The notes: generated by a model not told the origin, from the letters alone. 64,000 bases of DNA from Nitrososphaerota archaeon (GCA_028867755.1 JAGWFT010000001.1:1032727-1096726); one strand, 5' to 3'; positions 1-8,916 are shown, counted from the first letter of the stretch. Made by a program: numbers and translations.

Positions 1-497
1 TCAAGTCTCTTTATTTTTTTACCATATTTTTCTTTGAGGGGTTGAATGATTCTTCCCATACCTGTGACATTACAGCTTCCTTGCATCACAAATTGTCTGT
101 CAAATGTTTTCTCATAATTCACTCTAGAGTTGAAGATGAGTTGTGCTACTGATTCTTCTCCTGTGATTTTCTCCCCTCCTTGAAAGATAGCTCGTGTATT
201 TTTTGGCTCATAGAGTGTTTTCTTGTTTGCATATCCTGCCCCTCCCGGAGATGCATCTATTACAAGATCACAATCTGAGATTATATCTTCTATAGTTCCT
301 GAAATATTAAAATTCTTAAAACTAGCAACCTTGTTTTTTGGGACGTAGACCTTGAAACCTCTTGATATTGCATCTGTAACCTTTTCATCAGGAGAGTGTT
401 TTCCTATGCCTGCTACTTCTATGTCCTGATCATCTGCTATGAATTGTGCTATTCTACTTCCTATTGATCCATATCCATTTACAAAAACACGCTTCAT
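1..497 (-). CDS. gap: Type II glyceraldehyde-3-phosphate dehydrogenase, 5' part only
   Basis: Only the first 165 codons lie in the window; the gene runs off the left edge and should total about 340 residues. The start is ATG at 497. The N-terminal Rossmann motif VNGYGSIGSR (residues 6-15) binds NAD(P), and GSCNVTGMGRI (140-150) holds the predicted catalytic Cys142, which forms the thioacyl intermediate. This is the archaeal type II phosphorylating enzyme, which in autotrophic archaea works mainly in the gluconeogenic direction. It fits with the FBP aldolase/phosphatase at 5677. It is divergent from the DsbA-like gene, with about 78 bp between starts. Confidence 0.92.
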   Translation of the reverse strand, partial: MKRVFVNGYGSIGSRIAQFIADDQDIEVAGIGKHSPDEKVTDAISRGFKVYVPKNKVASFKNFNISGTIEDIISDCDLVIDASPGGAGYANKKTLYEPKNTRAIFQGGEKITGEESVAQLIFNSRVNYEKTFDRQFVMQGSCNVTGMGRIIQPLKEKYGKKIKRL

Positions 498-575
498 ATT
501 TTTTTGTTAGATGATTCCCTCTTATTTAGATACCCTTGATAAGAACTAAATAGACTCAAAATTCTGATAGAATTA

Positions 576-1277
576 TTGAAGATACATCTACCATCCATTG
601 GAATTGGTGTTGGTATCGCAGCTGTTGTGATTGTAGTTTTTCTAATTTATGGACAAGGTATAATGAAAACATCTCCAGATATTGCTACTCCTCAAAATCT
701 ACAGAACTCAAGCCAAAAGATAGGTCTTGATACTATCACAGGTAATGCATCTCCTGTGCTGGGCTCCGAAAACGCTCCAATAACAATGATAGAGTTTGGA
801 GATTACCAATGTTTTTACTGTAATAATTTTTTTCATAACACTGAATCAGACATAGTAAAGAATTATGTCGATACAGGCAAGGTCAAGATGTACTTCAAAG
901 ATTTTACTATAATAGGCCAGGACTCTGTCACTGCTGCAAATGCAGCACATTGTGCCCAAGAGCAAGGCAAGTTTTGGGAGTATCACGATATGTTGTATAA
1001 TAACTGGTCAGGCGAGAACACTGGTTGGGCTTCTCCTACAAACGTGTCCCAGTTTGCAAAACAATTGGATCTAAACCAAGACCAGTTTAATCAATGCATG
1101 ACTCAGACAAAGTATGCCGCAGTTGTTCGTAGCAGTGTCTCTGACGCTAATAACCTTGGTCTTACAGGCACGCCTGATTTTTTCATAATTGGGCCTGATA
1201 ATTCTGTTACGAAGGTGGTTGGAGCTCAACCATATGACGTATTTGATGAGATTTTCAAGTCTAAACTGCAATCTTGA
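576..1277 (+). CDS. Membrane-anchored DsbA-like thiol-disulfide oxidoreductase
   Basis: A TTG start opens a 233-residue protein. Residues 9-27 are a hydrophobic signal anchor, so the catalytic domain should face the outside of the membrane. The thioredoxin-fold domain begins near residue 60 and carries the redox motif FGDYQCFYC (Cys79 and Cys82). A predicted cis-proline loop, TGTPDFF, lies near residue 207. The family oxidises or isomerises disulfides in exported proteins, and multiple DsbA-like copies are typical of ammonia-oxidising archaea. A clear paralogue lies at 49294. The specific partner is unknown. Confidence 0.88.
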   Translation: MKIHLPSIGIGVGIAAVVIVVFLIYGQGIMKTSPDIATPQNLQNSSQKIGLDTITGNASPVLGSENAPITMIEFGDYQCFYCNNFFHNTESDIVKNYVDTGKVKMYFKDFTIIGQDSVTAANAAHCAQEQGKFWEYHDMLYNNWSGENTGWASPTNVSQFAKQLDLNQDQFNQCMTQTKYAAVVRSSVSDANNLGLTGTPDFFIIGPDNSVTKVVGAQPYDVFDEIFKSKLQS

Positions 1278-1383
1278 GGTATTTCTCGCGTGTTTTATCA
1301 AAAAACTAAATAAAAAATACTGTTTTATGAGATCAAATTTGACTCTCAAAATGCTTATATTTGTTACACCGAAGGTTTAGCTG

Positions 1384-2778
1384 TTGGCTGCAGGTATAGA
1401 TGACATAGCCATCTACGTTCCGAGGTTATTTGTAGATGCACGAGATTTTGCAAAAGCTCGAGGCATGGATCCAGATAAGCTTCAACGTGGACTAGGAGTT
1501 TCTCAAATGGCTATTGTAGATACTAATCAAGATCCTGCATGCATGGCAGCAAACGCATGTTTGAGATTGTTGGAGCGAAACAAAATTGCCCCTAAGGATG
1601 TTGGAAGGCTTTACGTAGCTACTGAATCCTCACTTGACGAATCAAAAGCAATGAACTCTTATGTTATAGGTATGTTGGAGCAGGTTTACGGCAATGATTC
1701 CTTGGAACATTGTGGAGGAATTGAGTGCAAATTTGCATGTGTTAGTGGTTCATATGCATTATATGATAATTCAAACTGGATTAGAGCTGGCGAAGCTGAA
1801 GGAAAACATGCAATTGTAGTTGTTTCTGACATTGCCAAATATGATCTTGGTTCTAGTGGGGAATACACTCAAGGTGCAGGTGCTGTTGCAATGCTACTAA
1901 ATGACGAGCCAAGAATTATGACTTTTGATCCAAAGGTAACATCTACTTCGATAAAAAATGAATATGATTTCTATAGACCATTTGGGAAGGAAACGCCAAT
2001 TGTCAACGGCCAATATTCTAACCTCCTTTACATGATTCAAGTAAAGAAGGCATTAATGGCGTATAAAGAAAAAGCACTCTCCACAGGGTTGATTAAACTA
2101 AAGGAAGGCGAAACACTCTTGGATTATATCGATTTCATAAACATGCATCTTCCATATAGCAACATGGGCAAGAAAGCGCTTGCCTATCTGTTAAGACATG
2201 AATGGAGAAGTATGCCGTACTGGAAAGGAATAATCGAAAAGATGGGAATGGAAGAACCAGCCCCCAAAGACCCAAGAGGCACCATAGAATCTGTTCTTGC
2301 AGATGAGGAATTCATGGCAAAAGACCATGAGTTTACAAAACGATTTACACAAACTGATGAATTCCAAGAGGCCTATGATTCAAAACTTGCAAGCTCATTG
2401 ATTGCATCTAGAGTAGTTGGAAATTTGTATACTGCATCGCTCTACATGGGATTTAGAAGCTGTCTTGAGTTTGAGTTTCAAAAAGGAACTGATCTTGAAG
2501 GAAAAAGGTTCGGATTTGGTTCGTATGGAAGTGGTAGCAGTGCGATGGTTTTTAGTGGTGTGGTCATGCCAAGGTATAAAGAAATCGTAAAAGACATGAA
2601 TTTAGAGCTAGAAATAGGCAATAGAATAAAAGTCTCACTTGAAGAATATGAAGAGATTCACGAAAATAAAAGAAGCCCAAGTGAAAATCTTCTTGATAGT
2701 AAAAAAGAGTTTGTCCTAGTCGGGGTGGAAAATACCCCTGAAATGCGTGGTCAACGCAAATATGTTTTCAAAGAGTAA
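1384..2778 (+). CDS. Hydroxymethylglutaryl-CoA synthase
   Basis: This 464-residue TTG-start gene encodes HMG-CoA synthase, which condenses acetyl-CoA with acetoacetyl-CoA in the mevalonate route to archaeal isoprenoid lipids. The N-terminal thiolase-like half has IDDIAIYVPRLFVD, and the predicted nucleophile is Cys119 in FACVSG. The C-terminal GFGSYGSGSSAMVFSG (about residues 377-392) resembles the glycine-rich loop of the family. The length suits the longer bacterial/eukaryotic-like form rather than the shorter form of many Euryarchaeota. It stands alone, followed by a small ribbon-helix-helix gene. Confidence 0.9.
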   Translation: MAAGIDDIAIYVPRLFVDARDFAKARGMDPDKLQRGLGVSQMAIVDTNQDPACMAANACLRLLERNKIAPKDVGRLYVATESSLDESKAMNSYVIGMLEQVYGNDSLEHCGGIECKFACVSGSYALYDNSNWIRAGEAEGKHAIVVVSDIAKYDLGSSGEYTQGAGAVAMLLNDEPRIMTFDPKVTSTSIKNEYDFYRPFGKETPIVNGQYSNLLYMIQVKKALMAYKEKALSTGLIKLKEGETLLDYIDFINMHLPYSNMGKKALAYLLRHEWRSMPYWKGIIEKMGMEEPAPKDPRGTIESVLADEEFMAKDHEFTKRFTQTDEFQEAYDSKLASSLIASRVVGNLYTASLYMGFRSCLEFEFQKGTDLEGKRFGFGSYGSGSSAMVFSGVVMPRYKEIVKDMNLELEIGNRIKVSLEEYEEIHENKRSPSENLLDSKKEFVLVGVENTPEMRGQRKYVFKE

Positions 2779-2853
2779 AACAAGATTTTTTGATCTAAAC
2801 GATCACTGAAAATCAACAAAAAAGATATAAAATCATAAATTTCTAAGAAAAAC

Positions 2854-2979
2854 ATGAAAGATCGTTCAATGCCTGTCTGTTTTACTGCAGAACAATATGG
2901 TAAGATTGAGCAAATTGCAAAGCAAAAAGGAATGCTCGGTGTAGACCAGCTTATCGAAGAAACCCTAAATGAACTATAA
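2854..2979 (+). CDS. Small ribbon-helix-helix-like protein (41 aa)
   Basis: An ATG-started ORF of 41 residues lies 75 bp after the HMGS gene. Residues 6-41 fit the CopG/MetJ pattern: a short strand (MPVCFTAEQY) followed by two amphipathic helices (KIEQIAKQKGM and DQLIEETLNEL). Proteins of this size dimerise and bind DNA through the paired strands. The function is inferred from pattern only. It could be an autoregulator or a free-standing DNA-binding microprotein. Confidence 0.6.
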   Translation: MKDRSMPVCFTAEQYGKIEQIAKQKGMLGVDQLIEETLNEL

Positions 2980-3038
2980 AAAACATCGATAAGTTCTTCT
3001 TTTTCATTCTTGCCTAACTATCAATCTTTTTTAATAGA

Positions 3039-3467
3039 TTGGATTTATTTTATGGTGTGGGCCTATTCGGACAAAAATATGCAATCTGTACAATTTGTAA
3101 AAAACAGATCACTCATAAACACAAACCAAAAAATGAATGGCAGATAGAAGGCCCTCTCTGTGGTGACTGTTATGTTACTCAAATGCAAAAATTCTACGAT
3201 CTTAGCTTAAAACAAAAATGCATTATTTGCGGCGCAGAAAAAGATGTACCTGACATGTGGGAGCCAAGATATCAGTGGGATATGAAAGGCCTACTCTGTA
3301 AGACCTGTTTTGATGAAAAAGAACAAGAATATGGAAACTTGAAGGCATTCTGTAAGATTTGTGGAAAAAAGCTTGGCACTATACGGTATAACCCTAAAAC
3401 CAAATGGAACGTCGGTGGGCAATTATGCAGGGAGTGCTGGGACTCTCAAAAGGCAAAGATGGGTTAA
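3039..3467 (+). CDS. Zinc protein made of three tandem CxxC/CxxC units
   Basis: The protein has 142 residues and a TTG start. It contains three near-equal units, each with two Cys pairs: Cys17/20 with Cys41/44, Cys61/64 with Cys87/90, and Cys105/108 with Cys130/133. Each unit also keeps a conserved aromatic and glycine region between the pairs (EWQIEGPLC, QWDMKGLLC, KWNVGGQLC). This looks like internal triplication of a zinc-ribbon or treble-clef fold, giving three predicted Zn sites. I do not recognise a named family. The next gene is a C2H2 protein, then rpo12, so a nucleic-acid role is plausible but inferred. Confidence 0.75.
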   Translation: MDLFYGVGLFGQKYAICTICKKQITHKHKPKNEWQIEGPLCGDCYVTQMQKFYDLSLKQKCIICGAEKDVPDMWEPRYQWDMKGLLCKTCFDEKEQEYGNLKAFCKICGKKLGTIRYNPKTKWNVGGQLCRECWDSQKAKMG

Positions 3468-3469
3468 GT

Positions 3470-3670
3470 ATGCATCTCTTCAAGAAACATAAATGTTCAA
3501 AATGTGATAGAAAATTTGGTCAACGTGAAGAGCTAATGCACCATGAACAAATATCTCATAGCAGCTCAGTATATGATTGCAAAGAATGTAATCTTAATTT
3601 TTCAAGCATGGAAGAGATGAGAACACATTTGCAAAGAACTCATAGTTATAGAGGAAATAGAGAGTCCTAG
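3470..3670 (+). CDS. Two-finger C2H2 zinc protein (66 aa)
   Basis: The ATG at 3470 lies 2 nt after the stop of the preceding zinc gene, so the two are probably co-transcribed. Two classical fingers fill the protein: C9-x2-C12-x12-H25-x4-H30 and C37-x2-C40-x12-H53-x4-H58. A longer frame exists upstream but would overlap the preceding gene, so the short start is preferred. Small C2H2 proteins occur in archaea and generally bind DNA or RNA. The target is unknown. The stop overlaps the rpo12 stop within a shared CTAG. Confidence 0.75.
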   Translation: MHLFKKHKCSKCDRKFGQREELMHHEQISHSSSVYDCKECNLNFSSMEEMRTHLQRTHSYRGNRES

Positions 3671-3867
3671 AATGCTTTTACTGTCTTTACTATTGGCGGC
3701 CTTACCTTTGTAAAAACTCTGAAACCGCAAATGCATTTTATTTCTGGAAGTCTTGTCAGTTCTGATTGGCTTACTCTAGTACCACATCTCATACATGCAT
3801 AAAATACACTAAAACTAGCTGGTTTTTCTTCTTGTATGATATTTTCTTGGACAGGTTCATCAGACAT
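3667..3867 (-). CDS. rpo12: DNA-directed RNA polymerase subunit Rpo12 (RpoP)
   Basis: The short zinc-ribbon subunit of archaeal RNA polymerase (eukaryotic Rpb12) sits next to Rpo3/Rpo10 in the assembly platform. The signature is YACMRCGTRVSQSELTRLPE, then IKCICGFRVFTKVRPPIVK, giving CxxC and CxC zinc ligands and the basic RPPIVK tail typical of the subunit. ATG at 3867 is chosen; a TTG three codons upstream (3876) is also possible. The neighbours rps10 and tuf are on the same strand upstream, so transcription could continue from that cluster. Confidence 0.9.
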   Translation of the reverse strand: MSDEPVQENIIQEEKPASFSVFYACMRCGTRVSQSELTRLPEIKCICGFRVFTKVRPPIVKTVKAF

Positions 3868-3908
3868 GACTGACAATAAAATTATCTGTAATTTAAGGCT
3901 AACAAAAA

Positions 3909-4217
3909 CTACTTGAGTGTAAGTTCGATATACACATCGTTTGGGATCTTGATTCTCATCAGTTGTCTGATTGCTCTGTCGTCAGCACTCAAATCTATAA
4001 CTCGACGATGTATTCTCATTTCCCATTTTTCATATGTGTGTGTACCTTGTCCGCATGGTGACTTGCGTGTTACTACATTGAGTCTTTTTACTGGTAGTGG
4101 TGTAGGACCTTTTACTTTGACGCCTGTCTTCTCGCCTATTCCTTTTATTTCACTGCAGACTCCATCCAGCCTTTGTAAACTCGTGCTTGTTAGTTTTATC
4201 CTTGCTGTCTGGGTCAT
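3909..4217 (-). CDS. rps10: 30S ribosomal protein S10 (uS10)
   Basis: This 102-residue uS10 belongs to the small-subunit head. It shows the family motifs GPTPLPVKRLNVVTRKSPCG and a tail rich in the IDL...IRQLMRIKIPNDVYIEL pattern. It starts 8 bp after the EF-1 alpha stop on the same strand. The tuf-rps10 arrangement is common in archaea and points to one operon. Confidence 0.97.
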   Translation of the reverse strand: MTQTARIKLTSTSLQRLDGVCSEIKGIGEKTGVKVKGPTPLPVKRLNVVTRKSPCGQGTHTYEKWEMRIHRRVIDLSADDRAIRQLMRIKIPNDVYIELTLK

Positions 4218-4225
4218 TCAGATCA

Positions 4226-5566
4226 CTATTTAGTGAACTTTTCAGTGATCTCTTTTACTATACCTGCAGCAATTGTTGCACCCATGTCTCTGAGGGCAAA
4301 TCTTCCAAGCTCTGGAAAGTCTTGGAATGTCTCGATTGGTAATGGTCGCACTGGTTTGATTCTAACTATAGCTGAATCGCCTGCCTTCAAGAATTTTGGA
4401 TCTTTTTCCTCGATTGCACCTGATTGTGGGTTGATCTTGGCCTCAAATGCAACTATTGTAGCTGCAACTTGGGCTGTATGTGCATGCATTACTGGTGTAT
4501 ATCCAGGTGCAATAGCTGTCGGATGATGAATTACTATAATCTGTGCTCTGAATTCTTTTGCAACGTTTGGTGGGCTATCTGGTGATCCAATCACATCACC
4601 TCTCTTGATATCTTTCTTTTCGATACCTCTGAGGTTAAACCCGATGTTGTCTCCAGGCTCTGCAGATTCTAGCTGGGTGTGGTGTGTTTCAATACTCTTG
4701 ATTTCTCCTAAGGCCCCTGATGGCATGACAACTATCTTCATGTTAGGCTTGGCAACTCCGGTCTCTACACGACCAACTGGTACTGTTCCAACACCTGTAA
4801 TTGTATACACATCTTGTACTGGAATTCTTAATGGTTTGTTAGTTGGCTTGTCTGGAAGTTTGAATTCGTCAAATGCTTCATACAGTGTTTTTCCTGTCCA
4901 CCATGCCATACTTGGTGATTTTTTTACCAAGTTATCTCCCTTCCATCCTGAAACTGGGATTATAGGAACTTGTTCAAGTTTGTAACCTACTGATTTTAGC
5001 AATTTTTCAGCTTTTTCTTTTGCTACTTTGTAAGCCTGTTCAGAATAATTACTGTCATCCATTTTATTGATGGCTACCACCAATTGAGCCACTCCCAGTG
5101 TTCTTAGCAAGAATGCGTGTTCTCTTGCTTGTCCTCCTGGGGCAGTAGCAGTGTCTGTTTCTCCTTCCTTTGCGGAAAGCACGAGAACAGCACAATCTGC
5201 TTCTGAGGCTCCAGTAATCATGTTTTTGATAAAGTCTCTATGTCCTGGGGCATCAATTAATGTGAAGAAGTATTTTGGAGATTCAAACTTTTGAAATGCT
5301 AAATCTATTGTAATTCCTCTCTCTCTTTCATCTTTTATATTGTCCATGACCCATGCATACTTGAAAGTATCACCCTTGCCAGTCTTTTCTGACTCGGCAG
5401 CATGAGAAGCAATCGTTCTCTCATCTACAAGACCTAGTTCCATGAGGAAGTGACCCATAGTTGTAGACTTGCCGTTATCGATGTGACCGACAACGATCAT
5501 GTTTAAGTGTGGTTTTTTGCTTGCAGCGCTCATACCGACCATTGAAGACTTGGGCTTTATTACCAT
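4226..5566 (-). CDS. tuf: Translation elongation factor 1 alpha (aEF-1A)
   Basis: The 446-residue GTPase delivers aminoacyl-tRNA to the ribosome. The G1 loop is GHIDNGKST (residues 27-35), followed by DAPGHRD (G3) and NKMD (G4). The G1 His-Ile-Asp-Asn reading differs slightly from the usual HVDHG or HVDSG. The C-terminal beta-barrel domains are complete. The N-terminus has about 15 extra residues before KPHLNMIVVG, so a downstream Met (residue 9 or 12) could be the true start. It is followed by rps10 and divergent from the FBPA/ase gene. Confidence 0.97.
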   Translation of the reverse strand: MVIKPKSSMVGMSAASKKPHLNMIVVGHIDNGKSTTMGHFLMELGLVDERTIASHAAESEKTGKGDTFKYAWVMDNIKDERERGITIDLAFQKFESPKYFFTLIDAPGHRDFIKNMITGASEADCAVLVLSAKEGETDTATAPGGQAREHAFLLRTLGVAQLVVAINKMDDSNYSEQAYKVAKEKAEKLLKSVGYKLEQVPIIPVSGWKGDNLVKKSPSMAWWTGKTLYEAFDEFKLPDKPTNKPLRIPVQDVYTITGVGTVPVGRVETGVAKPNMKIVVMPSGALGEIKSIETHHTQLESAEPGDNIGFNLRGIEKKDIKRGDVIGSPDSPPNVAKEFRAQIIVIHHPTAIAPGYTPVMHAHTAQVAATIVAFEAKINPQSGAIEEKDPKFLKAGDSAIVRIKPVRPLPIETFQDFPELGRFALRDMGATIAAGIVKEITEKFTK

Positions 5567-5676
5567 TTCGATTTTTTAAAATTGTTTTTGGTAATTTTTC
5601 AATAAATTGCGGTCTGATCTTTTGCTTACCTTATTTTTCACATACTATAAATCGAGGAATTTTATGACTAAACACA

Positions 5677-7179
5677 ATGAAAATCACTGTAACTGCAATC
5701 AAAGCTGATGTCGGCGGAATTGGCGGACATACAAGACCAAGCGATGGACTGTTAAATGCTGTTAGAAATATTGTCAGACCACAAATGATAAAAAATGGAA
5801 AAGGACTCTTAATTGATTCTTACATCGGATATTGTGGTGATGATATACATATTATCATGACACATACTAGAGGAGTTGATAGCAGAGAAATCCACCAACT
5901 TGCTTGGAGGGCTTTTGAGGCTGCAACTGCAGTAGCCAAAAACGAAGGACTCTATGGTGCAGGCCAAGATCTTCTAAAGGACTCTTTTTCAGGAAATGTG
6001 AAAGGAATGGGACCAGGAGTGGCTGAGATGACATTTGAAGAGCGTCCCAATGAAGCATTTACAATTTATGCTGCAGACAAAACTGAGCCAGGTGCTTTTA
6101 ACTATCCGTTTTACAGAATGTTTGTTGATACACTAAGCAATACTGGACTTATCATTAATCAAAACTTGGCAGGCGGAGTAAAGATAAACGTCATGGATGT
6201 AGAAAAAGGTAAGGTGGCTCAACTCCAATTGTGGCAAGACAAACCAACTCTTGAAGCCGCGCTAATGTATCCTGGGAGATATGTTATTTCAAGTGTATAT
6301 ACAAGAGATAATCAACCAATTCTTGCTGCTTCGACAGATAGATTGCATAACATTGCAGGAAAATATGTTGGCAAAGATGATCCAATTTGTATCATTAGAA
6401 CACAAAAGGATTTTCCGGCAACAGAAGAAGCTGGAGCAGCTTTTAACAATCCACATCTAGTTGCAGGGAATACTAGAGGAAGTCATCATGTTCCTTTAAT
6501 GCCTGTTAAATTGAATTCTCCTGCAAGTATCAACTACGCCATACCAATAGTGTCAGCGCTAGTGTTCAGCATGCATAATGGAAAACTTGTTGGACCAGTA
6601 GACGGATTTGCATCAGCCGATTGGGATTACATACGTCAAATTGCTGTAGAAAGAACTATTGCAATTAGAAGCCAAGGGTTTGTACATCCTGCAACTCTTG
6701 TACCTTCAGAACTTGAATATGCTGAAGGATACAGAGCAAGGATGAATGTGTTATGGAGCAAGATGAGACCTATTCCAAATTCAAAGGGCCCTCAATTTCA
6801 TCCACAAAAACAACAACAAAGGCCACCTCAGAACAGACCACCACATCAAGTACAACAGAATAGGCCACAGCAGAACAAACTGCAGCATCCAGGACAACAA
6901 AATAGACCACAACATCAACAGAATAATCAAAAACCCATGCCTCAAAGACCTCAACAGCAAAAACTACCACAAAAGCAGCAAAATCAAAGACCGCAACCGC
7001 TTCAACATCCTAACAATACTCAAAAACCTTTGATACAACACAAACCATCTGAGCCTCAAAAATCTGCTGAGAATACAACTGCAAAAGCAGCAAAAAAAAT
7101 AAGAAAGCCTCGCCAAACAAAATCTTCTGCTATTCCAAAGACAGAAACAAAGAAACCTGAGTCTTCAGAATCCAAGTAA
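5677..7179 (+). CDS. fbp: Fructose 1,6-bisphosphate aldolase/phosphatase with long disordered tail
   Basis: This bifunctional gluconeogenic enzyme condenses triose phosphates and then dephosphorylates FBP. The N-terminus has the metal and substrate motifs ADVGGIGGHTRPS (residues 9-21), and YVGKDDP near residue 230 contains the predicted Schiff-base lysine region. The catalytic domain ends near residue 368, the normal family length. Residues 369-500 are a low-complexity tail rich in Gln, Pro, Asn, Lys and Arg, ending in a Lys/Ser/Glu stretch. The tail shares the frame and is followed by a normal stop. A TATA-like CTATAAATC lies about 30 nt before the ATG. Confidence 0.95.
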   Translation: MKITVTAIKADVGGIGGHTRPSDGLLNAVRNIVRPQMIKNGKGLLIDSYIGYCGDDIHIIMTHTRGVDSREIHQLAWRAFEAATAVAKNEGLYGAGQDLLKDSFSGNVKGMGPGVAEMTFEERPNEAFTIYAADKTEPGAFNYPFYRMFVDTLSNTGLIINQNLAGGVKINVMDVEKGKVAQLQLWQDKPTLEAALMYPGRYVISSVYTRDNQPILAASTDRLHNIAGKYVGKDDPICIIRTQKDFPATEEAGAAFNNPHLVAGNTRGSHHVPLMPVKLNSPASINYAIPIVSALVFSMHNGKLVGPVDGFASADWDYIRQIAVERTIAIRSQGFVHPATLVPSELEYAEGYRARMNVLWSKMRPIPNSKGPQFHPQKQQQRPPQNRPPHQVQQNRPQQNKLQHPGQQNRPQHQQNNQKPMPQRPQQQKLPQKQQNQRPQPLQHPNNTQKPLIQHKPSEPQKSAENTTAKAAKKIRKPRQTKSSAIPKTETKKPESSESK

Positions 7180-7231
7180 ATCATCCAGTTCAAATTACAA
7201 TTTTTATTATCGAGTCTTTGTTCATTGTTTA

Positions 7232-7744
7232 TTGGCAAAAAAGCCTCAAATTCTCATCATAGGAAATAACGAAAATGGGTGCACTCCTGAACTTGAGAAA
7301 ATAGCATACGAAACAGGAATGGAAGTTGCAAAATCCGGTGCAATTCTAATTACTGGTGGTCTTGACGGGGTAATGAAAGCAGCATCACATGGTGCAAAGG
7401 ACGCAGGAGGGATCACAATTGGAATAATACCGCAAAATGATGCGTCTTTTGCAAACGAATATTGCGATATAGTCATTCCAAGTGGCATGGGACTTGCAAG
7501 GGATTTTCTTACAGCTCTTTCAGGGGACGGTGTGATAATTATTGGTGGAGGATCTGGAACTCTCTCGGAAACATGTGCAGCTTATATGCATAAAAGACCA
7601 ATAGTATCTATCAAAAATACAGGAGGTATTGCAGATAGATATGCTGATCAATACCTAGATCACAGACAACAAGTGAAAATTACCGGGGTAGCAGATCCAA
7701 AACAAGCTGTAAAAATTATTTTAGACAAAATTAATTCTGGGTAG
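7232..7744 (+). CDS. TIGR00725-like SLOG/LOG-family protein
   Basis: The protein has 170 residues and a TTG start. It has a Rossmann-like fold with ILITGGLDGVMKAASHGA (about residues 38-55) and the nucleotide-binding GGGSGTLSE (about 109-117). This combination marks the LOG/DprA-related superfamily, close to TIGR00725. LOG relatives hydrolyse cytokinin-type nucleotides, but the lysine-decarboxylase-like PGGxGTxxE motif is altered here to GGGSGTLSE, so the substrate is not assigned. The 3' end overlaps the convergent hydroxyacyl-CoA dehydrogenase gene by 14 bp. Confidence 0.8.
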   Translation: MAKKPQILIIGNNENGCTPELEKIAYETGMEVAKSGAILITGGLDGVMKAASHGAKDAGGITIGIIPQNDASFANEYCDIVIPSGMGLARDFLTALSGDGVIIIGGGSGTLSETCAAYMHKRPIVSIKNTGGIADRYADQYLDHRQQVKITGVADPKQAVKIILDKINSG

Positions 7745-8873
7745 ACAGAAGATATGGATCTGGCTCATAGAACTTGCCGTAGATATTAGCAAGTGACTGT
7801 AACTCTTTTACTATTTTTGCCATGCCAAGTTCTTTTGCAGTTTCAAATATTGGTTTTCGCAAACCCATTCCCAAGTTCAATGCTTTTTCTATTTCTGTGA
7901 CGTCGCTTGCCTGGTTTGTCACAAGCCACGCAGCATTATTTAGCATAGTTCCAAGCATCTGAGTAGGATCGAATTTTTTTGCTAATTCTTCTGTCAGGTT
8001 AACGCGCTCATACTTTTCTCCAGTGTATTCATAAAAACCACTACCAGTCTTTTGACCAAGTTTTTTCTGATCAAACAATTTCTGAATTAATGGGTGTGGA
8101 TTGATTACTTTTTTATCTCTAGAATACATCTCAATTGTTGCTTTATGGATTACGTCAAGACCTGTAAAATCTGCAAGTTCAAAGATTCCCATTGGAAAAT
8201 TTAAAGTAAATTTCATCGCCGAATCTATCTCGGTCATGGAAGCTTTTGTTCTGTCCATTGCCCATGCAGCTTCATGAACAAGAGGAATGAATATTCTATT
8301 TACAATAAAGCCCACTACATCTTTTTTACATAAAACAGGTTCTTTTGAGACAGATTTGACAAAGCTCATGGTCAATTCTACTATATCTCTTGGCGTTTTT
8401 TGGCCTGGGATAACCTCAACTAATTTCATCAGTTGTGGAGGATTGAAAAAATGAATTCCAATGAATTTATCCGGCCTGTTTGTAATGTTGGCGATTTCTG
8501 TAATTGGAAGTGTACTTGTATTTGATGCGTAAATTGTATTGTTATTTGCAACCGCATCTGCCTCTGCATATACCTTCTTCTTCAAATCCATTACTTCTGG
8601 AACCGCCTCAATCATCAAATCGCAATTCCTTAACGCTTCACCAAGATCGATTTTTGGAGTTATCCTGGAAAATATTTTTTGTGATTCTTCTTCTGAAATT
8701 TTTTGTTTTGACACAAGTTTATCCAAACTCCATTTGATCTTTTCCATAGCTTTGTCCAAGAATTGCTGTTCTATATCTCGCAATATCACGTTATATCCAT
8801 GCATTGCAGCAACCTGAGCTATACCATGACCCATTATGCCAGACCCTAAAACCGTGATATTTTTTATTGCCAT
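7731..8873 (-). CDS. 3-hydroxyacyl-CoA (3-hydroxybutyryl-CoA) dehydrogenase
   Basis: This 380-residue NAD-dependent dehydrogenase carries the Rossmann motif VLGSGIMGHGIAQ (residues 8-20), the catalytic-region motif GIHFFNPPQLMKLVEVI, and KKDVVGFIVNRIF. In Nitrososphaerota such an enzyme oxidises (S)-3-hydroxybutyryl-CoA to acetoacetyl-CoA in the 3-hydroxypropionate/4-hydroxybutyrate cycle. The length matches two C-terminal 3HCDH domains and no fused crotonase. The pathway role is inferred from the host group, as no other cycle gene is adjacent. Confidence 0.9.
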   Translation of the reverse strand: MAIKNITVLGSGIMGHGIAQVAAMHGYNVILRDIEQQFLDKAMEKIKWSLDKLVSKQKISEEESQKIFSRITPKIDLGEALRNCDLMIEAVPEVMDLKKKVYAEADAVANNNTIYASNTSTLPITEIANITNRPDKFIGIHFFNPPQLMKLVEVIPGQKTPRDIVELTMSFVKSVSKEPVLCKKDVVGFIVNRIFIPLVHEAAWAMDRTKASMTEIDSAMKFTLNFPMGIFELADFTGLDVIHKATIEMYSRDKKVINPHPLIQKLFDQKKLGQKTGSGFYEYTGEKYERVNLTEELAKKFDPTQMLGTMLNNAAWLVTNQASDVTEIEKALNLGMGLRKPIFETAKELGMAKIVKELQSLANIYGKFYEPDPYLLSTQN

Positions 8874-8916
8874 GTTAAAATTTTGTTATCTCCCTTTGTA
8901 AGTTATTCGATTTGTA

